NCBI GenBank assembly: GCA_035995725.1
Contig: DASYKE010000146.1
Span: 1 to 24,835, forward strand
Reading direction: 5' to 3'
DNA from: JAQGLW01 sp035995725
Lineage (GTDB): Bacteria; Pseudomonadota; Gammaproteobacteria; Burkholderiales; Burkholderiaceae_D
Length of the DNA stretch: 24,835 bases
Positions 8,872 through 16,583 of this stretch are shown in pieces; position 1 is the stretch's first letter; every line of letters begins with the position of its first letter. The notes beneath the pieces are model-generated. The model did no database searches and was not told the origin of the DNA. It saw nothing but the letters and a program-made list of their open reading frames with translations. Made by a program: the position numbers and the translations under genes.

Positions 8872-10500
8872 TTAATGCCGGAAATGCCGCGCACCGGTCA
8901 ATAGCATCACCACTCCATGCTCGTCGGCGGCATCGATTACTTCCTGGTCGCGCATCGAACCGCCCGGCTGAATCACCGAAGTCGCTCCCGCTTCCACCAC
9001 CACATCGAGACCATCCCGGAACGGGAAGAAAGCGTCCGACGCCACTGCGGATCCCGCCAGCGACAATCCCGCATTGTGCGCCTTGATCGATGCAATGCGC
9101 GCAGAATCGACGCGGCTCATCTGGCCGGCCCCGACGCCCAGCGTCATGCCGTTGCCACAGAATACAATCGCATTCGATTTGACGAACTTCGCAACGCGCC
9201 ATGCAAACATCAAGTCCTGCAATTGCTGCGGCGTCGGCTGCTTTTTACTGACAATCTTCAGTTCGGACAGCAACACGTTTTTTGCGTCCGGCGATTGCAC
9301 CAGCAAGCCGCCGCCAACGCGTTTGAAATCCATCCGAGCCAAGCGCGCAGCGCTTTCGATATTGGCAGGTGCGCGCCCTGCAAGGGAAGGTGGGTTTCCG
9401 TAGCGCCGCAAAGAAAAAGGAATTTCCAGCAATCGCACGTTCTGCTTTGTTGCAAAAACCTGCCTGGCCCGTTCAGTGAAGGACGGAGCAATCAACACTT
9501 CGACAAATTGTTTGGCGATCGCTTCCGCCGTATTGCCATCGAGCTCACGGTTGAATGCAATGATGCCGCCGAAAGCGGATGTCGGATCGGTCTGGAATGC
9601 CTTGCTGTACGCTTCCAGCGGGCTGGCGCCGACCGCCACGCCGCACGGATTGGCATGCTTGATAATCACGCATGCGGTCTCGTCAAAAGTCTTTACGCAT
9701 TCCCACGCCGCATCGGCGTCGGCAATGTTGTTGTAGGACAGTTCCTTGCCCTGCAACTGCCGATAGTTAGCAAGCGCGCCGTCGACCACCTTGATGTCTT
9801 TGTAGAACGCCGCAGATTGATGCGGATTCTCGCCATAGCGCATCTCTTGCACTTTTTCGAAATGCAGATTCAGCGTGGCGGGATAGGTGCTGCGCGTAGC
9901 ATGCTGCCTGTCCTGCCCGAGCGAAGTGAAATAGTTGGTAATCGCCCCGTCGTACTGCGCAGTGTGCGCGAACACCTTCTTCGCCAGCGCGAATTTGGTT
10001 TCATAAGTCACCTCGCCATTGTGCGCCTTCAATTCATCCAGCACTTGGCCGTAATCCGCCGGATCGCAAATGACGACCACATCCTTGTGATTCTTGGCCG
10101 ATGAGCGCAGCATCGCCGGACCGCCGATGTCGATATTCTCGATCGCGTCTTCCAGCGTGCAATGCTCGTTGGCGACAGTTTGTTGAAACGGGTACAGGTT
10201 GACGACCACCATGTCGATGGTCGGGATATCATGCTTTTCCAGTGCAGCCGCGTGCTCCGGAACATCGCGTCGCGCCAGAATGCCGCCGTGTATTTTCGGA
10301 TGCAGTGTCTTTACACGGCCGTCGAGCATTTCCGGGAAACCGGTGTAGTCGGCAACTTCGGTCACTTTGATGCCGTTGTCGGCCAGCAGTCTGGCCGTGC
10401 CGCCGGTGGAAAGAATATTGACGTTCATCGCCGACAGCGCACGGGCGAAGTCGAGCACGCCGGTCTTGTCGGAGACGGAAAGGAGCGCTTGTTTGATCAT
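8872..10500 (-). CDS. purH: Bifunctional AICAR transformylase / IMP cyclohydrolase PurH
   Basis: Catalyses the last two steps of IMP synthesis. The N-terminal MGS-like IMP cyclohydrolase domain covers about residues 1-200 (STGGTARLLADNGI; KTLHPKIHGGIL at 64-75). The AICAR transformylase domain follows, with the catalytic KH pair at 281-282 in IIKHANPCGVA and the C-terminal TGARHFRH. At 542 residues it is longer than the roughly 520-530 usual. The excess is between LLEIP (about 357-361) and DFKRVGGGLLVQS (from 391), where residues 362-389 include RRYGNPPSLAGRAPANIES. The start MIKQALLSVSDKTG is conserved, but the upstream bases are pyrimidine-rich with no SD. A terminator separates it from fis, and a long hairpin lies in its leader. 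Confidence 0.97.
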   Translation of the reverse strand: MIKQALLSVSDKTGVLDFARALSAMNVNILSTGGTARLLADNGIKVTEVADYTGFPEMLDGRVKTLHPKIHGGILARRDVPEHAAALEKHDIPTIDMVVVNLYPFQQTVANEHCTLEDAIENIDIGGPAMLRSSAKNHKDVVVICDPADYGQVLDELKAHNGEVTYETKFALAKKVFAHTAQYDGAITNYFTSLGQDRQHATRSTYPATLNLHFEKVQEMRYGENPHQSAAFYKDIKVVDGALANYRQLQGKELSYNNIADADAAWECVKTFDETACVIIKHANPCGVAVGASPLEAYSKAFQTDPTSAFGGIIAFNRELDGNTAEAIAKQFVEVLIAPSFTERARQVFATKQNVRLLEIPFSLRRYGNPPSLAGRAPANIESAARLARMDFKRVGGGLLVQSPDAKNVLLSELKIVSKKQPTPQQLQDLMFAWRVAKFVKSNAIVFCGNGMTLGVGAGQMSRVDSARIASIKAHNAGLSLAGSAVASDAFFPFRDGLDVVVEAGATSVIQPGGSMRDQEVIDAADEHGVVMLLTGARHFRH

Positions 10501-10518
10501 GATGACGGAAGGAAATAA

Positions 10519-10573
10519 ATAACGTAAAAACAGTGAATGCAGGGAACACGCCGGGCCGCTGTTTTTACGTTAT
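10519..10573 (-). repeat. Perfect 15-bp inverted repeat in the purH leader
   Basis: ATAACGTAAAAACAG at 10519-10533 is exactly complementary to CTGTTTTTACGTTAT at 10559-10573, with 25 nt between. On the minus strand the hairpin ends 18 nt before the purH ATG. Its 3' arm has a T5 run, but the loop-side stem is not G+C rich, so it is not a standard terminator. It could be an RNA structure governing purH translation or RNA stability, or a protein-binding site. Confidence 0.7.
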
Positions 10574-10579
10574 CTCGTT

Positions 10580-10604
10580 CAAAAATCTGTCCCGGCCGGG
10601 ACAG
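10580..10604 (-). terminator. Rho-independent terminator of dusB-fis
   Basis: The minus strand has CTGTCCCGGCCGGGACAG, an uninterrupted 18-nt palindrome at 10604-10587, followed at once by ATTTTTG. It begins only 3 bases after the fis stop codon. The stem is very G+C rich with an adjacent T5 run, as expected for an intrinsic terminator. Confidence 0.85.
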
Positions 10605-10607
10605 CCG

Positions 10608-10841
10608 TCAAATCAGCCCGTGCTGCTGCAGTTTTTTGCGCAGCGTGTTGCGATTGATGCCCAGCATTTCGGCCGCATGCGATTGATTGCCCTCGGCACG
10701 GACCATCACGGCTTCCAGTATCGGCTTTTCGACGGTAAAAACAACCATTTCATACACATTCGACGGCGCTTGCTCGCCCAAGTCCTTGAAATATTTTTCA
10801 AGGCTCTTTTTTACTACATCCTGGATACTGTCTTTGCTCAT
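10608..10841 (-). CDS. fis: Fis family nucleoid-associated DNA-binding protein
   Basis: 77-residue DNA-bending protein of the Fis family, which shapes the nucleoid and activates or represses growth-phase genes. The C-terminal helix-turn-helix is at about 51-72 (GNQSHAAEMLGINRNTLRKK), the conserved Fis/NtrC-type motif. The N-terminal part (SIQDVVKKSLEKYFKDLGEQ) forms the dimerisation helices. It is shorter than E. coli Fis (98 residues) at the N-terminus, as is usual in betaproteobacteria. It lies 47 bp downstream of dusB, the conserved dusB-fis arrangement, and ends at a strong terminator. Confidence 0.95.
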   Translation of the reverse strand: MSKDSIQDVVKKSLEKYFKDLGEQAPSNVYEMVVFTVEKPILEAVMVRAEGNQSHAAEMLGINRNTLRKKLQQHGLI

Positions 10842-10888
10842 TTTTGTGCGGTGTTTCGGCTTGTTGTTCTAGTTATCAAATCAGGCAA

Positions 10889-11905
10889 TCAGGCAGCCAG
10901 TTTTTCTTCAATGAACTGGTATTGTAACCGCTCGCCGAAGGCCAACTGCGATTCAAAGAAATCATTGACTGCGGCGAGCTGATCGTCGCAATTTTCCAGC
11001 GTATTCATTCTTTTGCGGAAAGCTTCGCCGCCGGTCAGAGCACGTACATACCAGCCGATGTGCTTGCGGGCGGTGCGCACTCCGATGAATTCACCATAGA
11101 ATGCATAATGAGCACGCAAATGCTCATCCATCAAGCTACGCACCTCGGCGACGGAAGGCGCCGGCATGATTCGGCCGGTTCGCAAAAAATAGTCGATCTC
11201 GCGGAAAATCCACGGCCGCCCTTGCGCGGCTCGACCGATCATCACCGCATCGGCACCTGTGGCGTCCAGCACCAGTTTCGCCTTGTCCGGGCCGGTGATG
11301 TCACCGTTAGCCACCACCGGAATCGAAACGGCGGCTTTCACAGCCGCAATGGTTTCATATTCGGCCGCGCCACTGTAGCCGTCGGCACGCGTGCGCCCGT
11401 GCAATGTAAGCATTGCGACGCCGCTGGACTGGGCGATCCTGGCGATTGCCAGCGCATTTTTGTTCGATCGATCCCAACCGGTGCGGAATTTCAGCGTGAC
11501 CGGCACATCGACGGCGGCAACCACCGCATCCAGAATCGCGCCCACCAGCTTTTCATCCTGCAGCAATGCCGAACCGCACCAGCTGTTGCAGACCTTCTTG
11601 ACCGGGCAACCCATGTTGATGTCGATGATTTGCGCGCCCCGGTCGACATTGAACTTCGCACACTCGGCCAGCATCGCCGGATCGGCGCCCGCGATCTGCA
11701 CCGCTTTCGGCTCCATCTCGCCATCATGATTGGTGCGGCGCGCCGATTTTTCCGTCGCCCACAAGCGCGGGTTGGACGCCGCCATTTCAGATACCGCGTA
11801 GCCGGCGCCTAGTTGTTTGCATAGCTGACGGAAAGGCCGGTCCGTCACTCCGGCCATCGGAGCGGCAAAAATGTTATTACGGAGAATATACGGACCAATT
11901 TTCAC
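10889..11905 (-). CDS. dusB: tRNA-dihydrouridine synthase DusB
   Basis: FMN-dependent reductase that makes dihydrouridine in the tRNA D-loop. 338 residues with a TIM-barrel catalytic domain. It begins MKIGPYILRNNIFAAPMAGV. The catalytic cysteine is C100 in INMGCPVKKV, the same number as in E. coli DusB. FMN-phosphate-binding segments are LHGRTRADGYSG and GADAVMIGRAAQGRPWIF. The helical C-terminal domain begins at about residue 250. The stretch CNSWCGSALL has a second Cys where many homologues have Ala. It is the first gene of the dusB-fis unit. Confidence 0.96.
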   Translation of the reverse strand: MKIGPYILRNNIFAAPMAGVTDRPFRQLCKQLGAGYAVSEMAASNPRLWATEKSARRTNHDGEMEPKAVQIAGADPAMLAECAKFNVDRGAQIIDINMGCPVKKVCNSWCGSALLQDEKLVGAILDAVVAAVDVPVTLKFRTGWDRSNKNALAIARIAQSSGVAMLTLHGRTRADGYSGAAEYETIAAVKAAVSIPVVANGDITGPDKAKLVLDATGADAVMIGRAAQGRPWIFREIDYFLRTGRIMPAPSVAEVRSLMDEHLRAHYAFYGEFIGVRTARKHIGWYVRALTGGEAFRKRMNTLENCDDQLAAVNDFFESQLAFGERLQYQFIEEKLAA

Positions 11906-11978
11906 GAAATAGGGAGCGAAGCGAAAAGCGCTATTTTATCCCCAGAACCAGCCCAGGCCCTAGCGCACCGGAAAGAAT

Positions 11979-13067
11979 TTAGAACATCGACGAAGGCAAC
12001 TCGTCAACGCTGCTCAACATGTTTTGATTGGCATGCAAAATGAAATCGTCAAGCCCGATGATCTGTTTCGAATAAGTTGCGACACCAACCGTCAGCGCCA
12101 GGCGAACCGACCAATTTTTTACATTGACCGAGTGAACCAGGAAATATTCCCGTAACTTCCGGGCGAGCAACTCTGCTTCTTCGGCGGTGGTGAGAGGCAA
12201 AATATACAAAAACTCGGTGCCGGTCCAACGCCCTCCTTTGTCTTCCGTGCGCATCTGCAGGCCGGCATCTTTGGAGAATGCGGCCAAAATGGCATCCGAT
12301 GCCACCCAGCCGTACAAGTCATTGAGCTTGTTGAATCCTTCGACCCGGCAGATTAGTATGGATAACGGCTCATTCGCCTGTTCGGCGCCGGCAATCTCCT
12401 TTTCCAGGATTTGCATCGTGTAACGGCGGTTCATCAGTCCGGTAAGCGGATCCTGTTGGGCCTTTTGCGTAAGCATATGCCTCAGGTTCGACTGCTTCCA
12501 GATGATTTCCGCCACATGGCAAAATGCCTGGAACAGAGGCACGTTCATGTAGGTGAAATAATCTATGCTGTCTGCATAAAATACGATCATGCCGCGCAAC
12601 CCGCGATTCTCGGAGCGAAGTGGAATCGCCAATGCACAGTTCACCGAAGCGGCACTCCAGTCTTTGCGCCATGGCGCAAACAGCGGATCAAGGTCGCCTG
12701 GCGATTCGACATTTTCAGGAAACGCTTGCGAATAAGGTCCGGACGGATCGAAACAACTGCTCGACAAACGCCAATCGGCACATTCCTGCGCACAGTCCCC
12801 GGCAGCTGCATAAGGCTCGACATGGGCGGCATCGCCTTCACAGAATCCGACCCAGACGAATCGCAGATGCGGCGTTGCACCAAGTATTGTGTGGCACAAC
12901 AGTTTGATGTTTTCGCGCCCGCTATAAGACTGCGGAAGGGTCTCCAGCAACGAATGCAATGCAACCGCCAAAGCTGCGCGTTCGGTATCGGCTTCACGGG
13001 CGTCGAAAACCGGTCGGGCCGGGGCTATTGCACCTGGTTGGCGCGCCGAAAAAAAATTGAATCTCAT
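11979..13067 (-). CDS. GAF domain protein with degenerate GGDEF domain
   Basis: 362 residues from ATG 13067 (MRFNFFSARQPG), which has GGGGA before it. The frame also extends 25 codons further up to 13142. Residues about 45-200 resemble a GAF sensor domain. A GGDEF fold follows from DPLTGLMNRRY (206-216). The active site is broken: the signature reads RWTGTEF (280-286) instead of R(Y/F)GGDEF. The usual metal-binding D-x-D before FKxxND is RVEGFNKLND, and GHxxGD is GWVASD. Cyclic-di-GMP synthesis is therefore unlikely, and the domain is probably a regulatory or receptor remnant. No EAL domain and no transmembrane segment are evident. It is cytoplasmic, monocistronic or weakly linked to its neighbours. 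Confidence 0.85.
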   Translation of the reverse strand: MRFNFFSARQPGAIAPARPVFDAREADTERAALAVALHSLLETLPQSYSGRENIKLLCHTILGATPHLRFVWVGFCEGDAAHVEPYAAAGDCAQECADWRLSSSCFDPSGPYSQAFPENVESPGDLDPLFAPWRKDWSAASVNCALAIPLRSENRGLRGMIVFYADSIDYFTYMNVPLFQAFCHVAEIIWKQSNLRHMLTQKAQQDPLTGLMNRRYTMQILEKEIAGAEQANEPLSILICRVEGFNKLNDLYGWVASDAILAAFSKDAGLQMRTEDKGGRWTGTEFLYILPLTTAEEAELLARKLREYFLVHSVNVKNWSVRLALTVGVATYSKQIIGLDDFILHANQNMLSSVDELPSSMF

Positions 13068-13204
13068 TGTGGTCCCCGGAATCCAGCGATATTGAACGCC
13101 TGCAACTCTGAACGGCATGAATACCATTCCCAGACCCTGCACAAATCGTACAACATTTGCAGACGGGATAGTTGCTTTAAGGAAATTATAAGCGCGCGCG
13201 ACCG

Positions 13205-13849
13205 TTATTTGTCAACTTCATCCAGTGCTATGTGCGTCAAATGTGCGACATCACCCCATCGCGAAATCTGCATCGCCGTAGCGTTCCACATGATACGGTT
13301 AATACTTGCATTGAAAATCGGAAAATCGCGACGAGGCAATAAACCAACACCGCTGGCCGCGCGATAAACGCATTCCAGCACTCCGCCGTGGGTTACAACC
13401 GCGATTTTCTTGTTGTCATGTACCGTTGCAAGTCGTTTAATTACGCCGATTGCCCGTTGCGAGAATTCGCGCAATGTCTCCGCGTTATTCCGCCCCATCG
13501 GATAACGTGCATCGATGTCACGCGCACACCACGCTGCATATGCATCTGGATAACGTTCATTGATGTCGCTATAACGCAAGCCTTCAAGAGCTCCGTAGCA
13601 ACGCTCGCGCAGAGCCGGCTCAATATGTACCGCCATGCCGCGCGACGCGGCAATCGCCTGTGCAGTCTGGACCGCACGCTGCAAATCGCTGGCGATAATC
13701 ACATCGAGCGGCTCATCCAACAGTACCCGTCCGAGTGCCGTCGCCTGTCGCTTGCCTTCGGCATTGAGCGCAATATCGACATGACCTTGCAAGCGCTTTT
13801 CCACATTCCAATCGGTTTCACCATGGCGAATCAGCAAAATCTCCGTCAT
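13205..13849 (-). CDS. Histidine phosphatase (phosphoglycerate mutase-like) family protein
   Basis: 214-residue cytosolic enzyme of histidine phosphatase branch 1. The phosphorylated histidine is H9 in LLIRHGETDWN. The proton donor glutamate is E82 in LRERCYGALEG, and the second histidine is H154 in VVTHGGV. The sequence GRNNAETLREFSQRA is typical of the GpmB/CobC-like group. True 2,3-bisphosphoglycerate-independent glycolytic function is unlikely; substrate is unknown. It lies 19 bp downstream of the PEBP gene on the same strand. Confidence 0.9.
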   Translation of the reverse strand: MTEILLIRHGETDWNVEKRLQGHVDIALNAEGKRQATALGRVLLDEPLDVIIASDLQRAVQTAQAIAASRGMAVHIEPALRERCYGALEGLRYSDINERYPDAYAAWCARDIDARYPMGRNNAETLREFSQRAIGVIKRLATVHDNKKIAVVTHGGVLECVYRAASGVGLLPRRDFPIFNASINRIMWNATAMQISRWGDVAHLTHIALDEVDK

Positions 13850-13868
13850 TTAACGTCCATTTCGCTTG

Positions 13869-14516
13869 TTATCTGCGTTTCGGCATCGCGGGATTGAGCG
13901 TGTAAAGGCCGGTAATTTGCGCTTCGGCCAGAACATTGCCCCGGATTCCATCGCGCACTTGCTGGCCTGTAAATTTACTGTTTACCGGCACTCGCACAAT
14001 ATCCAGCGCATACAGCGCAAAAATGTAGTGATGGACGATCGAATCGTTCCACGGCGGGCATGGGCCGTCGTAGCCAAAGTAATCGCCTGCCATGTTCGGA
14101 TCATTGGCAAACCAGCCGGTATAGTCATTCAGACCCTGGCGGACGCCGCGCCGCGCATCGCCAGGCATTTGCGGACCGGGTTTGCCATGCGGGGTCACGC
14201 CATCGGAAAATTCCGCGGCTGTTATCGGCGGCGATTGCGTCGGCAAATCGACCAGGACCCAGTGAAAGAAATTCACACGAGGCAGATCGGACGGTATACT
14301 TCTGCCTTCCTGATTCACATCGTCGCCGCGCGACGGTACATCGGGATCGTGGCAAATCAGTGCCAGCGACTTCGTATTCCCGGGCACGTCGCTCCACGCA
14401 AAATGGGGATTTCTGTTGGCGGACAAGGTTACATGAGTTGCCGGATCGATGGCGCAAAATGCGAATTCGGCCGGAATGGTGGCGCCGTCCTTGAATGAAT
14501 CGCTCCAGAGTTTCAT
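13869..14516 (-). CDS. YbhB/YbcL family Raf kinase inhibitor-like (PEBP) protein
   Basis: 215-residue protein of the bacterial PEBP fold, without a signal peptide, so cytoplasmic. Ligand-pocket motifs are visible: DPDVPSR at 57-63 (family DPDAP) and GYDGPCPP (about 147-154), followed by HHYIFALYALD. The opening MKLWSDSFKDGATIPAEFAF is characteristic. Function in bacteria is poorly known. It is longer than E. coli YbhB because of an extra loop around DVNQEGRSIPSDLPRVNFFH. An SD-like GGAG precedes the ATG (sense strand AAAGGAGAC). It may form a short unit with the phosphatase downstream. Confidence 0.92.
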   Translation of the reverse strand: MKLWSDSFKDGATIPAEFAFCAIDPATHVTLSANRNPHFAWSDVPGNTKSLALICHDPDVPSRGDDVNQEGRSIPSDLPRVNFFHWVLVDLPTQSPPITAAEFSDGVTPHGKPGPQMPGDARRGVRQGLNDYTGWFANDPNMAGDYFGYDGPCPPWNDSIVHHYIFALYALDIVRVPVNSKFTGQQVRDGIRGNVLAEAQITGLYTLNPAMPKRR

Positions 14517-14610
14517 CTTCGTCTCCTTTGATTCGAACGGTGGTTGAATCCGGATGCCGCCGTCCGGTGCCGGTTCGGCGAATTACCGCCGAAGCCGCGG
14601 AGTAACGCAA

Positions 14611-15060
14611 TCATTGTGTTTTCACCTGCAGCCAGAATGTCACCGGCCCGTCATTGGTCAGCGACACTTGCATATGCGCACCAAACCGGCCGGTTTCGAC
14701 CACCGGGTGTTTTGTGCGCGCCCGCGCAACAAAATAATCGAACAGCCGTCGTCCCTTGTCAGGTGCGGCGGCCGGAGTAAACGACGGCCGCGTACCGGAC
14801 TGGGTATCGGCCGCCAGTGTAAATTGCGGCACCAGCAGCAAGCCGCCGGCCACATCGGTGATGCTGCGATTCATCTTGCCCGCTTCATCCGAAAATACGC
14901 GATAGCCAAGCAATTTGGCCAACAGTGCATCAGCTTCCTTCTCGGTATCTTCACGTTCTGCGCAAATCAGCGCCAGCAAACCTGTCGTAATGCTGCCGAT
15001 GACGACGCCATCAACGGCGACGCTGGCGTGGGTGACGCGTTGCAAAAGAACGATCATCAA
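14611..15060 (-). CDS. dtd: D-aminoacyl-tRNA deacylase
   Basis: Homodimeric proofreading enzyme that hydrolyses D-aminoacyl-tRNA (and Gly-tRNA-Ala), protecting translation. 149 residues, usual length. Motifs: PQFTLAAD at 78-85, corresponding to the family SQFTL with its catalytic Thr, and NDGPVTF at 136-142, the cross-subunit Gly-Pro motif. FGAHMQV is also present. The Ser of SQFTL is Pro here. A double ATG (15060 and 15057) leaves the exact start open by one codon. It lies 111 bp downstream of tyrS on the same strand, which makes functional sense because TyrS can charge D-tyrosine. Confidence 0.95.
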   Translation of the reverse strand: MMIVLLQRVTHASVAVDGVVIGSITTGLLALICAEREDTEKEADALLAKLLGYRVFSDEAGKMNRSITDVAGGLLLVPQFTLAADTQSGTRPSFTPAAAPDKGRRLFDYFVARARTKHPVVETGRFGAHMQVSLTNDGPVTFWLQVKTQ

Positions 15061-15171
15061 TGCAATCGGTGTGCCACGACAGTTGCAAATCGTTTCACCC
15101 TATTAATCGAATCATTCATCTTTTCATCCCGCCAATGCGCACCAGCTTCAATAATGCACTGCGACTGATCG

Positions 15172-16443
15172 TCAAGAAAGCGTCACCCGCGCAAACTTCC
15201 GTTTGCCCACCTGCAGCACAAAAGTCCCCGCATTCACTTTCAAGCCCTTGTCGGCGATCACGGTGCCATCTATCCGTACGCCGCCCTGCTCCACCATGCG
15301 CAGCGCTTCGGATGTCGACGGACAGAGATTCGCCTGTTTCAACAGTTGCCCGATACCGAGCGGCGCGCCGGCCAAGCCGACTTCGGCGATATCGTCCGGG
15401 ATGCCGCCCTTCGCGCGGTTGTTGAAATCAGCCAGGGCGTCTTCGGCTGCCTGGCGGGAGTGGAAGCGCGCGACGATTTCCTGCGCCAGCAGCACTTTGA
15501 CATCGCGCGGATTGCGGCCTGTTTCAACCTCCCGCTTGAATTGCGCGATTTCCGCCATTGCGCGGAACGAAAGCAACTCGTAGTAACGCCACATCATTGC
15601 ATCGGAAATGCTCATCACTTTGGCAAACATGGTGTTGGCGGGTTCAGTGATGCCGATATAGTTGCCCTTGGATTTCGACATTTTTTCGACGCCATCCAGA
15701 CCTTCCAGCAATGGCATCGTCAGTATGCACTGCGGTTCCTGGTCGTAGTCTTTCTGCAGTTCACGTCCAACCAGCAAATTGAATTTCTGGTCGGTACCGC
15801 CCAGTTCCAGGTCCGAACGCAATGCAACCGAATCGTAGCCTTGCATTAACGGGTAGAGCAACTCGTGCACCGAAATAGGCGTGCCGGCCTTGAAACGCTT
15901 GGTAAAATCTTCACGCTCCAGGATCCGCGCTACCGTATATTTGGCCGCCAGTTCGATCATGCCGCGCGCGCCGAGCGGATCTGACCATTCGGAGTTATAG
16001 CGAATTTCCGTCTTTGCGGAATCCAGTACCAGACTCGCCTGCGCGAAATAAGTTTTGGCGTTTTCCTCGATCTGTTCGCGGGTCAGCGGAGGACGGGTAA
16101 TGTTCCGGCCCGACGGGTCGCCGATCATTGATGTAAAGTCACCGATCAAAAAAATGACGGTATGGCCCAGATTTTGCAACTGACGCATTTTGTTCAGCAC
16201 GACCGTATGACCGAGATGCAAATCCGGCGCAGTCGGGTCGAGACCGAGCTTGATGCGCAACGGCTTGCCGGTTTGTTCGGAGCGAGCCAGCTTCTGGGCG
16301 AACTCGGCTTCAATCAACAATTCGTCAATGCCGCGTTTCGTGATGGCCATCGCCTCCCGGACTGCATCCGAAAGCGGCAGGGGTTGCTGCAGCAGGCTGG
16401 ACGACGCCGCTGTTTTTTTTGACAATTGTTGATATAGGTCCAT
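15172..16443 (-). CDS. tyrS: Tyrosyl-tRNA synthetase
   Basis: Class I synthetase that charges tRNA-Tyr. 423 residues. HIGH motif HLGH at 76-79 (LGLDPTAPDLHLGHTVV); KMSKS at 254-258 (GVEKMSKSKGN). A C-terminal S4-type RNA-binding domain lies at about 360-423 (SEALRMVEQGGVRIDGTVI). The N-terminus has a low-complexity run (KKTAASSSLLQQ) before the conserved LPLSDAVREAMAITKRG. No SD is visible before ATG 16443, but a later start at M32 would lose conserved sequence. Divergent from the M23 peptidase gene. Confidence 0.97.
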   Translation of the reverse strand: MDLYQQLSKKTAASSSLLQQPLPLSDAVREAMAITKRGIDELLIEAEFAQKLARSEQTGKPLRIKLGLDPTAPDLHLGHTVVLNKMRQLQNLGHTVIFLIGDFTSMIGDPSGRNITRPPLTREQIEENAKTYFAQASLVLDSAKTEIRYNSEWSDPLGARGMIELAAKYTVARILEREDFTKRFKAGTPISVHELLYPLMQGYDSVALRSDLELGGTDQKFNLLVGRELQKDYDQEPQCILTMPLLEGLDGVEKMSKSKGNYIGITEPANTMFAKVMSISDAMMWRYYELLSFRAMAEIAQFKREVETGRNPRDVKVLLAQEIVARFHSRQAAEDALADFNNRAKGGIPDDIAEVGLAGAPLGIGQLLKQANLCPSTSEALRMVEQGGVRIDGTVIADKGLKVNAGTFVLQVGKRKFARVTLS

Positions 16444-16583
16444 ATTTGTAAAAAAAATGAGAATTCAGTAAAAACAGGCATACCTGTCTTTGATATACTG
16501 CTCCTCCCTTTAACCTTTCCGCGCGTCAACACAAAAACAAAAAGAGAATCAAGACAAAACGGTAAATTTTAACGTATTGCACG

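Noticed and set aside
8917..10104. 395-codon plus-strand frame antisense to purH
   Set aside because: It is a mirror of the purH codons (H-, R- and Q-rich, no motif) and purH is unquestionable.
10519..10573. Leader inverted repeat read as a second fis terminator or a PurR operator
   Set aside because: The inner stem is not G+C rich and a good terminator is already present. The arms are 25 nt apart and do not resemble the compact 16-bp PurR palindrome.
12411..13367. 318-codon plus-strand frame antisense to the GAF/GGDEF gene
   Set aside because: No motif; the minus-strand frame shows recognisable domains.
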